Shown piece after piece: positions 10,467-18,996 of a stretch of DNA of 64,000 bases (positions within the stretch are counted from its first letter, which is position 1; each line of letters opens with the position of its first letter). The translations under genes were made by a program, and so were the position numbers. The stretch is taken from assembly GCF_000298235.1 (NCBI RefSeq), contig NZ_BAHE01000024.1, forward strand, positions 31,362 through 95,361. Direction: 5' to 3'. This DNA is from Gordonia namibiensis NBRC 108229. Lineage in GTDB: Bacteria; Actinomycetota; Actinomycetes; Mycobacteriales; Mycobacteriaceae. The notes under the pieces are model-generated. The model was not told where the DNA came from. It saw only the letters and a program-made list of their open reading frames with translations, and made no database searches.

Positions 10467-11165
10467 ATGGGTTCGGAGCGACGTCACCGCGGTGACGGGC
10501 GTCAGCGTGCGCGTGATCGGAAGGCCGATCCGCGCGCACGCGACGCCCGTCGCACGCGACGGCACGATCGGTCCGGACGTCCGGCTCGGCCTGTCGCGCC
10601 GGTCTCGGTCGTCGAGACCGGTGAACAGGAGCTGATCGGCGACGCCGCTGCGGACACCGCAGCCGAAGCCCAGGCGTCCGCGGCCGACACCGCCGCACCG
10701 TCGGCCGAGCGGGTGCGTCGCTCCCGGGCGAACGCGTCCCGGAACGGGATGCGGTCCGGACTGAGTGCTCGTCTGCGACGCTTCGAGATGACCCCGGGCA
10801 CCGTGGCGACACTCGTCATCACGGTCGTCGTGGTCTGCGTCGTCGCCCTGACGCTGGCGATGCCGCTGCGGACGTACTTCAGTCAGCGGTCGGAGTTCCG
10901 GCAGCTGACCGCGTCGAACGAACAGCTGCGGCGCGAGGTCGCCGACTACCAGCAGAAGGTCAACGAGCAGAACGACCCCGCCTACATCGAGGCTCAGGCG
11001 CGGACGCGTCTGCAGTTCGTCAAGCCAGGAGAGATCCCGCTCGTGATGTTGTTCCCCGCCGACCAGGCCCGCCGTGAGGCCGCTGAACGTGCCGAGGAGC
11101 GCGCCCGCGCACCCTGGTACGGCAACCTCTGGGACACCCTGTCGACTCCGCCCGCCGCGCAGTGA
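10467..11165 (+). CDS. FtsB/DivIC-family septum formation protein
   Basis: Bitopic cell-division protein of 232 residues, orthologous by position to Rv1024. Residues 1-110 are a long, basic, Arg/Ala-rich cytoplasmic domain, followed by one transmembrane helix (about 116-135) and a periplasmic coiled coil (FRQLTASNEQLRREVADYQQ) ending in the DivIC-type segment ARTRLQFVKPGE. It likely binds FtsL/FtsQ at the septum. The cytoplasmic extension is much longer than in E. coli FtsB, as is usual in this order. Its stop overlaps the next start. Confidence 0.85.
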   Translation: MGSERRHRGDGRQRARDRKADPRARDARRTRRHDRSGRPARPVAPVSVVETGEQELIGDAAADTAAEAQASAADTAAPSAERVRRSRANASRNGMRSGLSARLRRFEMTPGTVATLVITVVVVCVVALTLAMPLRTYFSQRSEFRQLTASNEQLRREVADYQQKVNEQNDPAYIEAQARTRLQFVKPGEIPLVMLFPADQARREAAERAEERARAPWYGNLWDTLSTPPAAQ

Positions 11166-11707
11166 GGTCAGTGACCGTGAGCGTGTCAGAAGAAGACCTC
11201 GCCACCGTCGCAGCGCAGCTGGGACGCGAGCCGCGGGGCGTCATCGAGATCAGCTATCGCACACCGGACGGCCAGCCGGCCGTCGTCAAGACCGCGCCGC
11301 GGCTGCCCGACGGCACGCCGTTCCCGACGCTGTACTACCTGACCGATCCGCGGCTCACCGCCGAGGCCAGCCGTCAGGAATCGGCGGGCGTCATGCGGGG
11401 GATGACCGCGCGGTTGTCGTCCGATCCGGAGCTCGCGGCCGCCTATCGTCGTGCCCACGAGGACTACCTCGCCGAGCGCGACGCCATCGAGTCGTTGGGC
11501 ACCGACTTCACCGGCGGCGGCATGCCCGACCGGGTGAAGTGCCTGCACGTGCTCATCGCGCACTCGCTCGCCAAGGGGCCGGGTCTCAACCCGTTCGGCG
11601 ACGAGGCGGTGGCACTTGCTGCCGCAAATGGCTTGCGGGGCACCGCGATCCCGGCCGACTGGCCCGACACACTCCCGCCGACGCAGACCGCCGGAGACGA
11701 CGCGTGA
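11162..11707 (+). CDS. DUF501 family protein
   Basis: Conserved actinobacterial protein of 181 residues, orthologous by position and sequence to Rv1025. Function is not established. Features of the family are RDxPDRVKCLH-like GGGMPDRVKCLHVLIAHSLA and GLNPFGDEA near the C-terminus. No signal peptide or membrane helix. The GTG start overlaps the previous stop (GTGA), and its own stop overlaps the ppx start, so the three genes appear translationally coupled. Confidence 0.85.
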   Translation: MRSVTVSVSEEDLATVAAQLGREPRGVIEISYRTPDGQPAVVKTAPRLPDGTPFPTLYYLTDPRLTAEASRQESAGVMRGMTARLSSDPELAAAYRRAHEDYLAERDAIESLGTDFTGGGMPDRVKCLHVLIAHSLAKGPGLNPFGDEAVALAAANGLRGTAIPADWPDTLPPTQTAGDDA

Positions 11708-12651
11708 CGATCGTCGGCGCCGTCGACTGCGGAACCAACTCGATCCGTCTCCTCGTGGCCCGGGCCGGTGACGACGGCCGCCTCGTCGACCTGCATCGCG
11801 AGATGCGCGTCGTACGACTGGGTTACGGCGTCGACGCGACCGGACAGTTCGCCCCGGAATCGATCGAACGCACCCGGGTCGCGCTCGCCGACTACGTCAC
11901 CACGATGGAATCGCTCGGCGTCGAGAAGGTCAGGATGGTGGCGACGTCGGCGACACGCGATGCGTCGAATCGCGACGAATTCTTCGCGATGACCGCCGAC
12001 CTGCTGAGCTGCGTCTCCGACGGCGCCATCGCTGAGGTCATCTCGGGCGATGAGGAAGCGCGGCTGTCCTTCCGCGGAGCCGTCGGCGAATTGGACCCCG
12101 CCAGTGGGCCTTTCGTGGTCACCGACCTCGGGGGAGGCTCGACCGAGGTGGTGCTCGGCGACACCGATGGCGTCCACGCCGCGTACTCGGCGGACATCGG
12201 GTGCGTGCGTCTGACCGAACGCACCCTGCCATCCGATCCGCCGACAACCGAGGAGATCGCCGCCGCCCAGGTGTTCGCCGCCGAGCGACTCGCCGAGGCC
12301 TTCGCGCGGGTGCCCGTCGAGCCCGCACGGACGTGGGTCGGCGTCGCCGGGACGATGACGACGCTCGCCGCACTCGGCGCCGGATTGACCGAGTACGACT
12401 CGGAGAAGATCCACCTCTCCCGCATCTCGCTGGCCGACCTCGACCGCGTGTGCTGGGATCTCGTACACATGACCCGCGCCGACCGTGCTGCGCTGGGGCC
12501 GATGCACCCCGGTCGCGTCGATGTCATCGGCGGGGGATCGCTAGTCACGCTCGAACTGGCGAAGGTGCTGGCCGAACGGGCGGGCATCACCGAACTCGTC
12601 GTCAGCGAGCACGACATCCTCGACGGGATCGCACTCGGCATCCTGGACTGA
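11704..12651 (+). CDS. ppx2: Exopolyphosphatase (Ppx/GppA family)
   Basis: Sugar-kinase/Hsp70-fold phosphatase of 315 residues, orthologous by position to Rv1026 (Ppx2). The N-terminal phosphate loop GAVDCGTNSIRLLV, the second loop DLGGGSTEVV and the C-terminal GGGSLV are visible. Members hydrolyse polyphosphate or pppGpp; which one here cannot be told from sequence. About 315 residues is the short form, lacking the extra C-terminal domain of E. coli Ppx. GTG start overlaps the DUF501 stop. Confidence 0.9.
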   Translation: MTIVGAVDCGTNSIRLLVARAGDDGRLVDLHREMRVVRLGYGVDATGQFAPESIERTRVALADYVTTMESLGVEKVRMVATSATRDASNRDEFFAMTADLLSCVSDGAIAEVISGDEEARLSFRGAVGELDPASGPFVVTDLGGGSTEVVLGDTDGVHAAYSADIGCVRLTERTLPSDPPTTEEIAAAQVFAAERLAEAFARVPVEPARTWVGVAGTMTTLAALGAGLTEYDSEKIHLSRISLADLDRVCWDLVHMTRADRAALGPMHPGRVDVIGGGSLVTLELAKVLAERAGITELVVSEHDILDGIALGILD

Positions 12652-12678
12652 AGGACCGGTCCCGATAGGATGTGACGC

Positions 12679-12852
12679 ATGGCATACAACCTGCGTTGCC
12701 CCTGTGGCGAGTCCATCACCGCCCTCGAAGACGACTTCGTCCCCAAGGTCCAGGCCCACCTCGCGGCCGAACATCCCGGCCGGGACTACAGCGAGACCGA
12801 GATCATGATGATGGCGATGACCGTGCCCGATCGCGCGGTGAAATCCGACTGA
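12679..12852 (+). CDS. Small DUF1059 family protein
   Basis: A 57-residue protein starting MAYNLRCPCGE and ending AVKSD, matching the DUF1059 pattern of a CxCG motif followed by a helical segment (VQAHLAAEHPG). The CPCG pair plus a downstream His suggests metal binding, but function is unknown. It starts 27 bp after ppx2 and is followed by a large hairpin, so it is probably the last gene of that transcript. Confidence 0.75.
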   Translation: MAYNLRCPCGESITALEDDFVPKVQAHLAAEHPGRDYSETEIMMMAMTVPDRAVKSD

Positions 12853-12899
12853 CCCTTCGAGACGCCCTCCGCACGCTCCGGGCTCCTCAGGGAGCAGCG

Positions 12900-12968
12900 G
12901 AAACCCACCACTTTTCGCCAGATCCACCACCCGAGCGGGTGGTGGATCTGGCGATAAAAGGTGGGTTT
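12900..12968. repeat. Long hairpin repeat / terminator after DUF1059 gene (copy 1)
   Basis: A perfect 17-bp stem CGCCAGATCCACCACCC / GGGTGGTGGATCTGGCG with a GAGC loop sits inside an outer pair AAACCCACC / GGTGGGTTT with T/A-rich joints. It should terminate transcription in both directions between the + strand block and the DUF4395 gene. The flanking words recur at 63965-64000 (see findings). Confidence 0.75.
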
Positions 12969-12972
12969 GCGG

Positions 12973-13473
12973 CTAGGCCGCGGCTGCGGGGTTGCGCAGC
13001 GAGATGTTGTTGCAGGCCTCGCACACCGACTCGGGGATGATGCCCGCGCGCTGCAGGAAGCCGAAGATGGTGCAGCCCAGGCAGAATCCGAAGACCGACT
13101 CGAGCGTCGCGGCGAGGATCAGGACGCCGGTGGTGATCTGCGCGGCCAAGCCGAAACCGAAGAGGCTCAGCACGAACGCCGTACCGCTGACCACCAGGCC
13201 GATGGTCTGGGCGAAGCGCTTCGGAGGTCCGGGGACCAGCTTCTCCTTGCGGACGACCTTAGGGACGATGAACTTCACCGAGAGCTGTCCGAAGGGGGAG
13301 AGCGTCGGGCCAGACGCCACGCGCAGCGCGAAGCCGAGAGCGAGGATGCCGTAGAGGATCGGGTTGTCGACCGCGACCGCGATGACGGCCAGCACGACGA
13401 CCAGGCCGGCGGTCGTGCGGGCCGCGTAGTCGTTCACGGGGTTGGGAAAGGTGAGAACCTCACGCACCGACAT
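12973..13473 (-). CDS. DUF4395 membrane protein
   Basis: Integral membrane protein of 166 residues with four hydrophobic segments. The C-terminal part GFCLGC...IIPESVCEACN carries four cysteines typical of DUF4395, a family often found beside thioredoxin-like or rhodanese proteins; no such partner is adjacent here. Start placed at the second ATG (MSVREV), which has GGAGG at the right distance; the ATG 15 bp upstream lacks one. Confidence 0.8.
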   Translation of the reverse strand: MSVREVLTFPNPVNDYAARTTAGLVVVLAVIAVAVDNPILYGILALGFALRVASGPTLSPFGQLSVKFIVPKVVRKEKLVPGPPKRFAQTIGLVVSGTAFVLSLFGFGLAAQITTGVLILAATLESVFGFCLGCTIFGFLQRAGIIPESVCEACNNISLRNPAAAA

Positions 13474-13577
13474 CGACAGAACCTCCATGAACTAGGAAAA
13501 CCAGGACCAAGCTACGGGTGCGTCGGTCGTTTGGCAAAGGTTCTATCCACCCAGATCTCAAGAGGGTGAGCGTCGTC

Positions 13578-14075
13578 TCACAAGTGATCGGTGTCAGGTG
13601 CGATCCGGGGCTCCTCCGCGGCGATCTCCCGCGGGTCGTCGACGTCGGGCTCGTCCTGGTCGGTCACGCCGCCGTCGTTGGGGAGTTCGGCCTCCCGGGA
13701 GACCTCTCCCTCCTGGTCGATGCCGGCCTGCTCACCGACGTCGATGCGATCGGGGATCTCGTCCATGTCCACTCCTGTGACTCTTCGTGCCTGCTCGGAC
13801 TCGGAAAACGGTTCGGACAGGTCGGCGTCGTTGATCGTCTCTGCGTAGGCGAACTCGGCGTCGATGATCCCCCACTCACGGTCCTGGGCGAGGTCGGCCT
13901 TGGCCTTGCGTGCGGCCTCCCGCATCTCGAACCCGTCGGTGACGATCTCGCCGATCTCGCGGGTCACCCCGGCGACGGCGCCGGTGATGATGGTGGCGAT
14001 GCGACCCACGTGGGTTGCCGTGGACTCGATCAGCTCCTGCATCAGGTCCTTGTTCCGTTCGATGCTGTCGACCAT
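13578..14075 (-). CDS. Hypothetical acidic protein
   Basis: A 165-residue protein with no family I recognise. Residues 1-80 are predicted helical (MVDSIERNKDLMQEL, then an Ala/Gly/Ile-rich stretch that could be amphipathic or membrane-associated). Residues 85-165 are strongly acidic and probably disordered (DVDDPREIAAEEP). ATG start has GGGGGTCA upstream. It stands alone between a DUF4395 gene and the desaturase operon, all on the minus strand. Confidence 0.65.
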   Translation of the reverse strand: MVDSIERNKDLMQELIESTATHVGRIATIITGAVAGVTREIGEIVTDGFEMREAARKAKADLAQDREWGIIDAEFAYAETINDADLSEPFSESEQARRVTGVDMDEIPDRIDVGEQAGIDQEGEVSREAELPNDGGVTDQDEPDVDDPREIAAEEPRIAPDTDHL

Positions 14076-14144
14076 CTGTGACCCCCTGGGTTCTTAAGGG
14101 TTTTGCCCCCGGCGTGTGCCTGTCCGTGCGCGCCTGTGAAACGC

Positions 14145-14176
14145 GACTGGTCCCGAGGTTACCCCCGGGACCAGTC
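14145..14176. terminator. Terminator hairpin of the desaturase operon
   Basis: Stem GACTGGTCCCG / CGGGACCAGTC with a 10-nt loop, 27 bp beyond the desaturase stop on the minus strand. Position and stem strength fit a terminator; no long T-run follows. Confidence 0.65.
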
Positions 14177-14202
14177 GGTCAAACGGTTCTCAAATGCGCA
14201 GG

Positions 14203-15417
14203 TCAGGCGGCCGACGCAGGCTTCTCGCGTTCGACGATGACGGTGAGGTCGTCATCGTCGCGGGTCATCCAGTTCGGCAGCGACAACTTCGCGATCTTCT
14301 TCCAGGTCGACGCCAGCTGGTGGCTGAGCGAGCCGGTGTTGTACGGCAGGCCGTAGCGCTCGCAGATCTCCTGCACCTCGCCGGACATCGTCGGGTAGCG
14401 GCTTGCCGGGATGTCCGGGAACAGGTGGTGTTCGATCTGGTGCGACAGGTTGCCGCTCATGATGTGGAACAGCGGGCTGCCGGTGATGTTGGCCGAGCCG
14501 AGCATCTGGCGCAGGTACCACTGGCCGCGGGTCTCGTTCTGGCACTCCTCCGGGGTGAAAGTCTGTGCACCGGTGGGGAAGTGGCCGCAGAAGATGATCG
14601 AGTAGGTCCACACGTTGCGCACCAGGTTGGCGGTGGCGTTGCCGATGAGGGTCGGGACGAACAGCGGGCCGGTCAGCGCCGGGAAGACGACGTAGTCCTT
14701 GAGGACCTGTCGACCTGCCTTGCGCCACATGCCCTTCACCAGGCCCTTGATGTCGCTCCACTTGCGCTTGCCCTGGATCACGTTCTCCGCCTCCAGGTCG
14801 TGGAGCATGACGCCCCACTCGAAGAGGAGCATGAGGGCGGTCGCGTAGCCGAGGTTGCCCAGGTAGTAGGGATTCCACTTCTGGTCGCGCGCCATCCGCA
14901 GGATGCCGTAACCGATGTCGCGGTCCTCGCCGAGGATGTTGGTGAACGTGTGGTGCAGGTAGTTGTGGCTGTGCTTCCACTGGTCGGCCGGACACACGGT
15001 GTCCCACTCGAATTCGCGGGAGTTGTAGGTGTCCTCGCGCATCCAGTCGTACTGGCCGTGCATCACGTTGTGGCCGATCTCCATGTTGTCGAGGATCTTC
15101 GACACGGAGAGAGCGCCGACGGCGGCGATCCAGGCCGGCGGGAAGAACCCGAGGTACATGAGTGCGCGGCCGCCGATCTCGAACCCGCGCTGGGCGCGGA
15201 TGACCGAGTACAGGTAGTCGCGGTCCTTCTGACCGAGGTCGGCGACGATCCGCGAGCGAAGCTCGTCCAGGTCGCGTCCCAGCGCCTCGACCTGTTCATA
15301 GGACAGGACGACGGTGTTGGGGTCGGAGTTCTCGGCGGTGATGTTCTCGGCCTCGACGACGGCCGGCAGGTTCTCGGTGGGTGCGGGACGGGTGTCCTGT
15401 GCGATGTCGATGGTCAT
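14203..15417 (-). CDS. Acyl-CoA / fatty acid desaturase (DesA3-like)
   Basis: Membrane di-iron desaturase of 404 residues resembling mycobacterial DesA3 (Rv3229c), which makes oleoyl from stearoyl chains. The three His boxes are HNVMH, HSHNYLHH and QIEHHLFP. Hydrophobic segments lie between them. It sits 58 bp after the gene for an FAD/2Fe-2S reductase, the same pairing as DesA3 with Rv3230c, which supplies electrons. AGGAGG-type ribosome site (GGAGGCACACC) supports the start. Control by the divergent TetR is likely. Confidence 0.9.
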   Translation of the reverse strand: MTIDIAQDTRPAPTENLPAVVEAENITAENSDPNTVVLSYEQVEALGRDLDELRSRIVADLGQKDRDYLYSVIRAQRGFEIGGRALMYLGFFPPAWIAAVGALSVSKILDNMEIGHNVMHGQYDWMREDTYNSREFEWDTVCPADQWKHSHNYLHHTFTNILGEDRDIGYGILRMARDQKWNPYYLGNLGYATALMLLFEWGVMLHDLEAENVIQGKRKWSDIKGLVKGMWRKAGRQVLKDYVVFPALTGPLFVPTLIGNATANLVRNVWTYSIIFCGHFPTGAQTFTPEECQNETRGQWYLRQMLGSANITGSPLFHIMSGNLSHQIEHHLFPDIPASRYPTMSGEVQEICERYGLPYNTGSLSHQLASTWKKIAKLSLPNWMTRDDDDLTVIVEREKPASAA

Positions 15418-15475
15418 GGTGTGCCTCCTGCTGGGTAGGAGTGGAATGGGTGGAGGTCGGCGAGGTGGCCGACCG

Positions 15476-16600
15476 TCAGATCTCGATGTCGACGGAACCG
15501 ACCGGGGCGTTGATGCACAGCTGGATCTGGGTGTCGGACTCGGTGTCGGTCTCGCCGGTGAGCACGTTTCGGGTGCAGCCCGACTTCTTCACGGCGGTGC
15601 AGGAGAAGCAGATCCCCATGCGGCAACCGGATTCCGGGGTGAGCCCGGCGGCTTCGGCCTGGTCGAGGATCGGACGACCGTCGTTGGTCGCCGTTGCACC
15701 CGACCGTGAGAACGTCAGTTCGCCCTCGACCGAATCGGGGTCGACGACCGTCGGTGCGGCCAGGGTGAACGCCTCGCTGTGCAACGGCTGCGAGATGCCG
15801 AGTTCGGCATGCGCCTCGGCGACGGCATTCATCAGGGCCCGGGGTCCGCAGACGAACACATCGGCGTCGGCCAGGCCGGGGATGTCGTCGAGGTGCGCGG
15901 CGGTGAAGTGGCCGTTGTCTTCCTCGCGGGTGTGGTGCATCCGGAGATCGAGGTTGGGATGCTCGACCGCCAGGGCGGCGAGCTCGGTGCGGTACGCGAC
16001 CTCCGACGCCGTGCGCGCGTAGTGCACGAAGGTGATCGGTCCGGCGTAGTCTCGGGCCACGAGTGTCCTCAACATTGAGAGCACAGGTGTAACGCCGCTG
16101 CCGCCGCTGATGAAGACGGCCGAGGTCGGGTCGGTCTCCGGCAGCGCGAACTCGCCGTCGGCCTGGGACAGTCCGACCACATCGCCGGTCCGGGCCTCGG
16201 CGGCCAGGTGCTTGGAGACGAGGCCGTCGTCGTTGGCGGTGATGGTGAGTTCGATGTCGCCGTCCGGGCCGGCGGCGGCATTGGCCGGCGAGAAGCACCG
16301 GGTGTGCCGGACGCCGTCGATCACGACGCTGAGCTGCACGAACTGTCCAGCCTGATGGCCGCGCCACTGACGTGTCGGACGGATGGTGAGACGCACTGTG
16401 CGGGGTGTCGGATGCTCGACCCGGACGATCTCGCCGCGCAGGTCGCGCCAGGTGAGCATCGGATCGAGCAGTTCGAGATAACGGTCGACCGGATGCGGGG
16501 ACAGTGCCGCCTCGACGATCGAGCCGACCAGGCGGTTCCAGCGGCCGGGGCTGCCGGCTGCGGTGCCCGGGGTCGGGTTCTGGGAGGTGCGGATGCTCAT
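15476..16600 (-). CDS. Ferredoxin reductase partner of desaturase (Rv3230c-like)
   Basis: A 374-residue electron-transfer protein with three parts: an FAD-binding barrel (RCFSPANAA-type motif near residue 100), an NAD(P)H-binding domain (FISGGSGVTPVLSML and CGPRALM), and a C-terminal plant-type 2Fe-2S ferredoxin domain with the cluster motif CRMGICFSC and a later Cys (LCINAP). It would pass electrons from NADPH to the desaturase next door. Start chosen at ATG 16600, which has GGAG 7 bp upstream; the longer reading runs through the operator region. Confidence 0.9.
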   Translation of the reverse strand: MSIRTSQNPTPGTAAGSPGRWNRLVGSIVEAALSPHPVDRYLELLDPMLTWRDLRGEIVRVEHPTPRTVRLTIRPTRQWRGHQAGQFVQLSVVIDGVRHTRCFSPANAAAGPDGDIELTITANDDGLVSKHLAAEARTGDVVGLSQADGEFALPETDPTSAVFISGGSGVTPVLSMLRTLVARDYAGPITFVHYARTASEVAYRTELAALAVEHPNLDLRMHHTREEDNGHFTAAHLDDIPGLADADVFVCGPRALMNAVAEAHAELGISQPLHSEAFTLAAPTVVDPDSVEGELTFSRSGATATNDGRPILDQAEAAGLTPESGCRMGICFSCTAVKKSGCTRNVLTGETDTESDTQIQLCINAPVGSVDIEI

Positions 16601-16626
16601 GGATGGGCTCCGTTCACATGATTTCG

Positions 16627-16642
16627 GTGTACAGGTGTACAC
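16627..16642. promoter_or_regulatory. TetR-type operator between desaturase operon and tetR
   Basis: GTGTACAGGTGTACAC: two perfect 7-bp arms GTGTACA/TGTACAC around GG, 27 bp upstream of the reductase start. A second inverted pair TTGACG / CGTCAA lies at 16659-16678. Their place between divergent genes fits autoregulation and control of desaturation by the TetR protein encoded at 16760 (inference). Confidence 0.6.
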
Positions 16643-16759
16643 AAACGAGTGTGACATGTTGACGCCTGTACCCGTCAAGCGGAGATTCCTGTGATGGCCG
16701 TCACGATCGTCGGGAGGTCGAGGCCGGGGTAGGAGGTCGCGGCGAATACACTCGGCTGT

Positions 16760-17419
16760 GTGACACGCACGCGGAGTTCGGACCAGCGCGATGCGCAGAC
16801 GCGTGCGGACAAGAAGAACCAGACGCGCCAGGCGCTCCTCGACGCCACGAGGTCCCTCGTCGGCGACCGCAGCTTCGGCAGCATCAGCCTGCGCGAGGTG
16901 GCCCGCGGTGCGGGCATCGTGCCCACGGCCTTCTACCGGCACTTCGCCTCGATGGAGGATCTCGGGGTCACCGTCGTCGAGGACTCGATGCGGGTCCTGC
17001 GTCGAGCTCTGCGTGAAGGGCGGCGTGATCTCGCCGCACGTCAGGCGATGCCGACCGCGAAGAACTCACTCGACATCCTCTTGCGTCACGTTCGCGAGAA
17101 CGAATCGCAGTTCCGCTTCCTGATCCGCGAGCAGCACGGCGGTATCGCGGAGATCCGCCGCGCCATCGACACCGAACTCCGGCTCTTCGCCAAGGAACTG
17201 ACGATCGACCTCGCCCGGATCCCCGACCTCGCCCCGTGGCAGCCGGAAGACCTCGAGATCGCCGCCGAACTCATCGTCACGATCATGCTGACCGCCGTGG
17301 CCGATCTGCTCGACGGCGAGTACCGCGGACGCGGCGCCGAGAAGCAGATCGTCGAGCGCACCGAACGCCAATTGGTGATGGTGTTCCTCGGAATGGGGCA
17401 GTGGCGACCGTCGGAGTGA
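16760..17419 (+). CDS. TetR family regulator of the desaturase operon
   Basis: A 219-residue TetR protein. The N-terminal helix-turn-helix (about residues 25-70) includes ISLREVARGAGIVPTAFYRHF, a standard TetR recognition helix. The C-terminal domain is helical and would bind a ligand, perhaps a long-chain acyl-CoA as in DesT/FasR-type regulators (inference). It is divergent from the desaturase pair with a perfect palindrome between them. GTG start. Confidence 0.85.
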   Translation: MTRTRSSDQRDAQTRADKKNQTRQALLDATRSLVGDRSFGSISLREVARGAGIVPTAFYRHFASMEDLGVTVVEDSMRVLRRALREGRRDLAARQAMPTAKNSLDILLRHVRENESQFRFLIREQHGGIAEIRRAIDTELRLFAKELTIDLARIPDLAPWQPEDLEIAAELIVTIMLTAVADLLDGEYRGRGAEKQIVERTERQLVMVFLGMGQWRPSE

Positions 17420-17420
17420 A

Positions 17421-17437
17421 GCCCACCGCCGGTGGGC
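17421..17437. terminator. Short hairpin after tetR
   Basis: GCCCACC-GCC-GGTGGGC, a perfect 7-bp stem starting 2 bp after the TetR stop. Likely ends the tetR transcript. Confidence 0.5.
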
Positions 17438-17759
17438 ATGACCTGACCGGACCCCTCCGAAGAGTGGGGCGCTGTTTCGGTATTCGGGACCTGCTGGCGG
17501 ACTTCGTCGGTGGCGGGTGTGGTCAGTCGACGGGCTCCCGTCCCCGAACGCGCCTCTGACCTGCGAAGACGCTGCCTCTACAGAACCGGGCGGACCGTTG
17601 TCCACTTGGCGTCACGCAGATTTCAATTGTGGCCTCGCGTCCAACCGGTGTCCGACACTTGGACTCGACATGTGTGTCGCAGCGCGGGTCTTCGGTCCCA
17701 GCTGCCGGTCACGCCTGCCGCTCCACCCCCGACGCTCTACGACGAAAGGTGCCCTCGCG
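17438..17759 (+). other. Leader region of the ssuD operon, no gene assigned
   Basis: A 322-bp stretch without a supported gene between tetR and ssuD. It contains an ATG at 17670 in frame with ssuD, opening a 30-codon stretch that starts MCVAAR and has two Cys codons in 12. This could be an N-terminal extension or part of a regulatory leader. No clear -10/-35 pair or metabolite riboswitch was recognised. Confidence 0.4.
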
Positions 17760-18938
17760 GTGTCTCTGCATTTCCACTGGTTCCTGCCCACCTACGGTGA
17801 CTCCCGCAATCTGATCGCGGGCGGGCACGGCAGCCAGATGAACGGGGACCGGCCGGCCGACCTTCGTTACCTCAAGCAGCTCGCGGGCGCAGCCGAGGTC
17901 AACGGCTTCGAAGCCGTCCTGACCCCGGCCGGACTCTGGTGTGAGGACGCGTGGCTGACCACCGCGGCACTCATCGACTCGACCGAGAGCCTCAAGTTCC
18001 TGATCGCCTTCCGTCCCGGCCTCATCTCGCCGCTGCTCGCAGCGCAGATGTCGGCGACCTTCCAGTGGCATTCCGAGGGCCGCCTGCTGATCAACGTCGT
18101 CACCGGCGGCGAGTCGAGCGAACAGCGTGCCTTCGGCGACTTCCTGGCCAAGAACGCCCGCTACGAGCGCTGCGGCGAATACCTGGAGATCATCCGCCGC
18201 CTGTGGACCCAGGACGAGCCCGTCGACTTCGTCGGCAAGCACCTGCGCGTGGAGAACGCCCTCCTCGGCCGCCGCCCCACCCCGACCCCGCCGGTCTTCT
18301 TCGGTGGGTCGTCGCCTGCCGCGGGTGACGTGGCCGCCAAGTACGCCGACACCTACCTCACCTGGGGGGAGCGTCCCGAGGCCGTCGCCCAGAAGATCGC
18401 CTGGATCAACGGACTCGCCGCAGCCCAGGGCCGGACCCTCGACCACGGCATCCGGTTCCACGTGATCGCCCGCGAAACCTCTGAGCAGGCCTGGGCCGAG
18501 GCCGAACGTCTCCTCAACAACCTCGATCCCGAACAGGTCGCCGCCGCGCAGCGGAACCTCGCCCAGTCGGAGTCCGAGGGCCAGCGCCGCATGTCCGAAT
18601 TGCACGGCCGCGGAGCCGCATTCGAGGTTTCGCCCGACCCGCGCTCGCTGGAGATCCACCCGGGCGTCTGGTCCGGCGTCGGTCTGGTGCGCGGCGGTGC
18701 CGGCACCGCACTCGTCGGCTCCTACGACGAGGTCGCGGAGCTCATCGGTGAGTACGCAGCCCTCGGTCTCGACCACTTCATCCTGTCCGGTTACCCGCAC
18801 CTCGAGGAGGCCTACCACTTCGGTGAGGGTGTCCGACCGGCTCTCGCCCGCCGCGGCCTGCTCGACGCGGCCGATGCGCGTCCGAGCGAAGAGGTTCGCA
18901 CCGCGTTCCTGCCCCGGCTCCAGGCCGCCTCGTCGTGA
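17760..18938 (+). CDS. ssuD: FMNH2-dependent alkanesulfonate monooxygenase SsuD
   Basis: Luciferase-like enzyme that cleaves alkanesulfonates to sulfite and an aldehyde, giving sulfur when sulfate is scarce. 392 residues, close to E. coli SsuD. The N-terminus FHWFLPTYGD, CEDAW, FRPGL, LTWGE, the C-terminal GLVRGGAGTALVG and SGYPHLEEAY all match SsuD. GTG start has AAAGG 9 bp upstream; an in-frame ATG 90 bp earlier is discussed under the leader. It heads ssuD-sfnG-sfnB. The enzyme needs reduced FMN from a separate reductase, and none is encoded alongside. Confidence 0.92.
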   Translation: MSLHFHWFLPTYGDSRNLIAGGHGSQMNGDRPADLRYLKQLAGAAEVNGFEAVLTPAGLWCEDAWLTTAALIDSTESLKFLIAFRPGLISPLLAAQMSATFQWHSEGRLLINVVTGGESSEQRAFGDFLAKNARYERCGEYLEIIRRLWTQDEPVDFVGKHLRVENALLGRRPTPTPPVFFGGSSPAAGDVAAKYADTYLTWGERPEAVAQKIAWINGLAAAQGRTLDHGIRFHVIARETSEQAWAEAERLLNNLDPEQVAAAQRNLAQSESEGQRRMSELHGRGAAFEVSPDPRSLEIHPGVWSGVGLVRGGAGTALVGSYDEVAELIGEYAALGLDHFILSGYPHLEEAYHFGEGVRPALARRGLLDAADARPSEEVRTAFLPRLQAASS

Positions 18939-18996
18939 TCGCACCGTCCTGACCGATCCAATCTCCACCTGAGAACCCACCTCCGGAGGTAACACC

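Noticed and set aside
13918..15438. Long + strand frames opposite the desaturase gene
   Set aside because: The minus-strand product has all three desaturase His boxes; the + strand translation has no recognisable domain.
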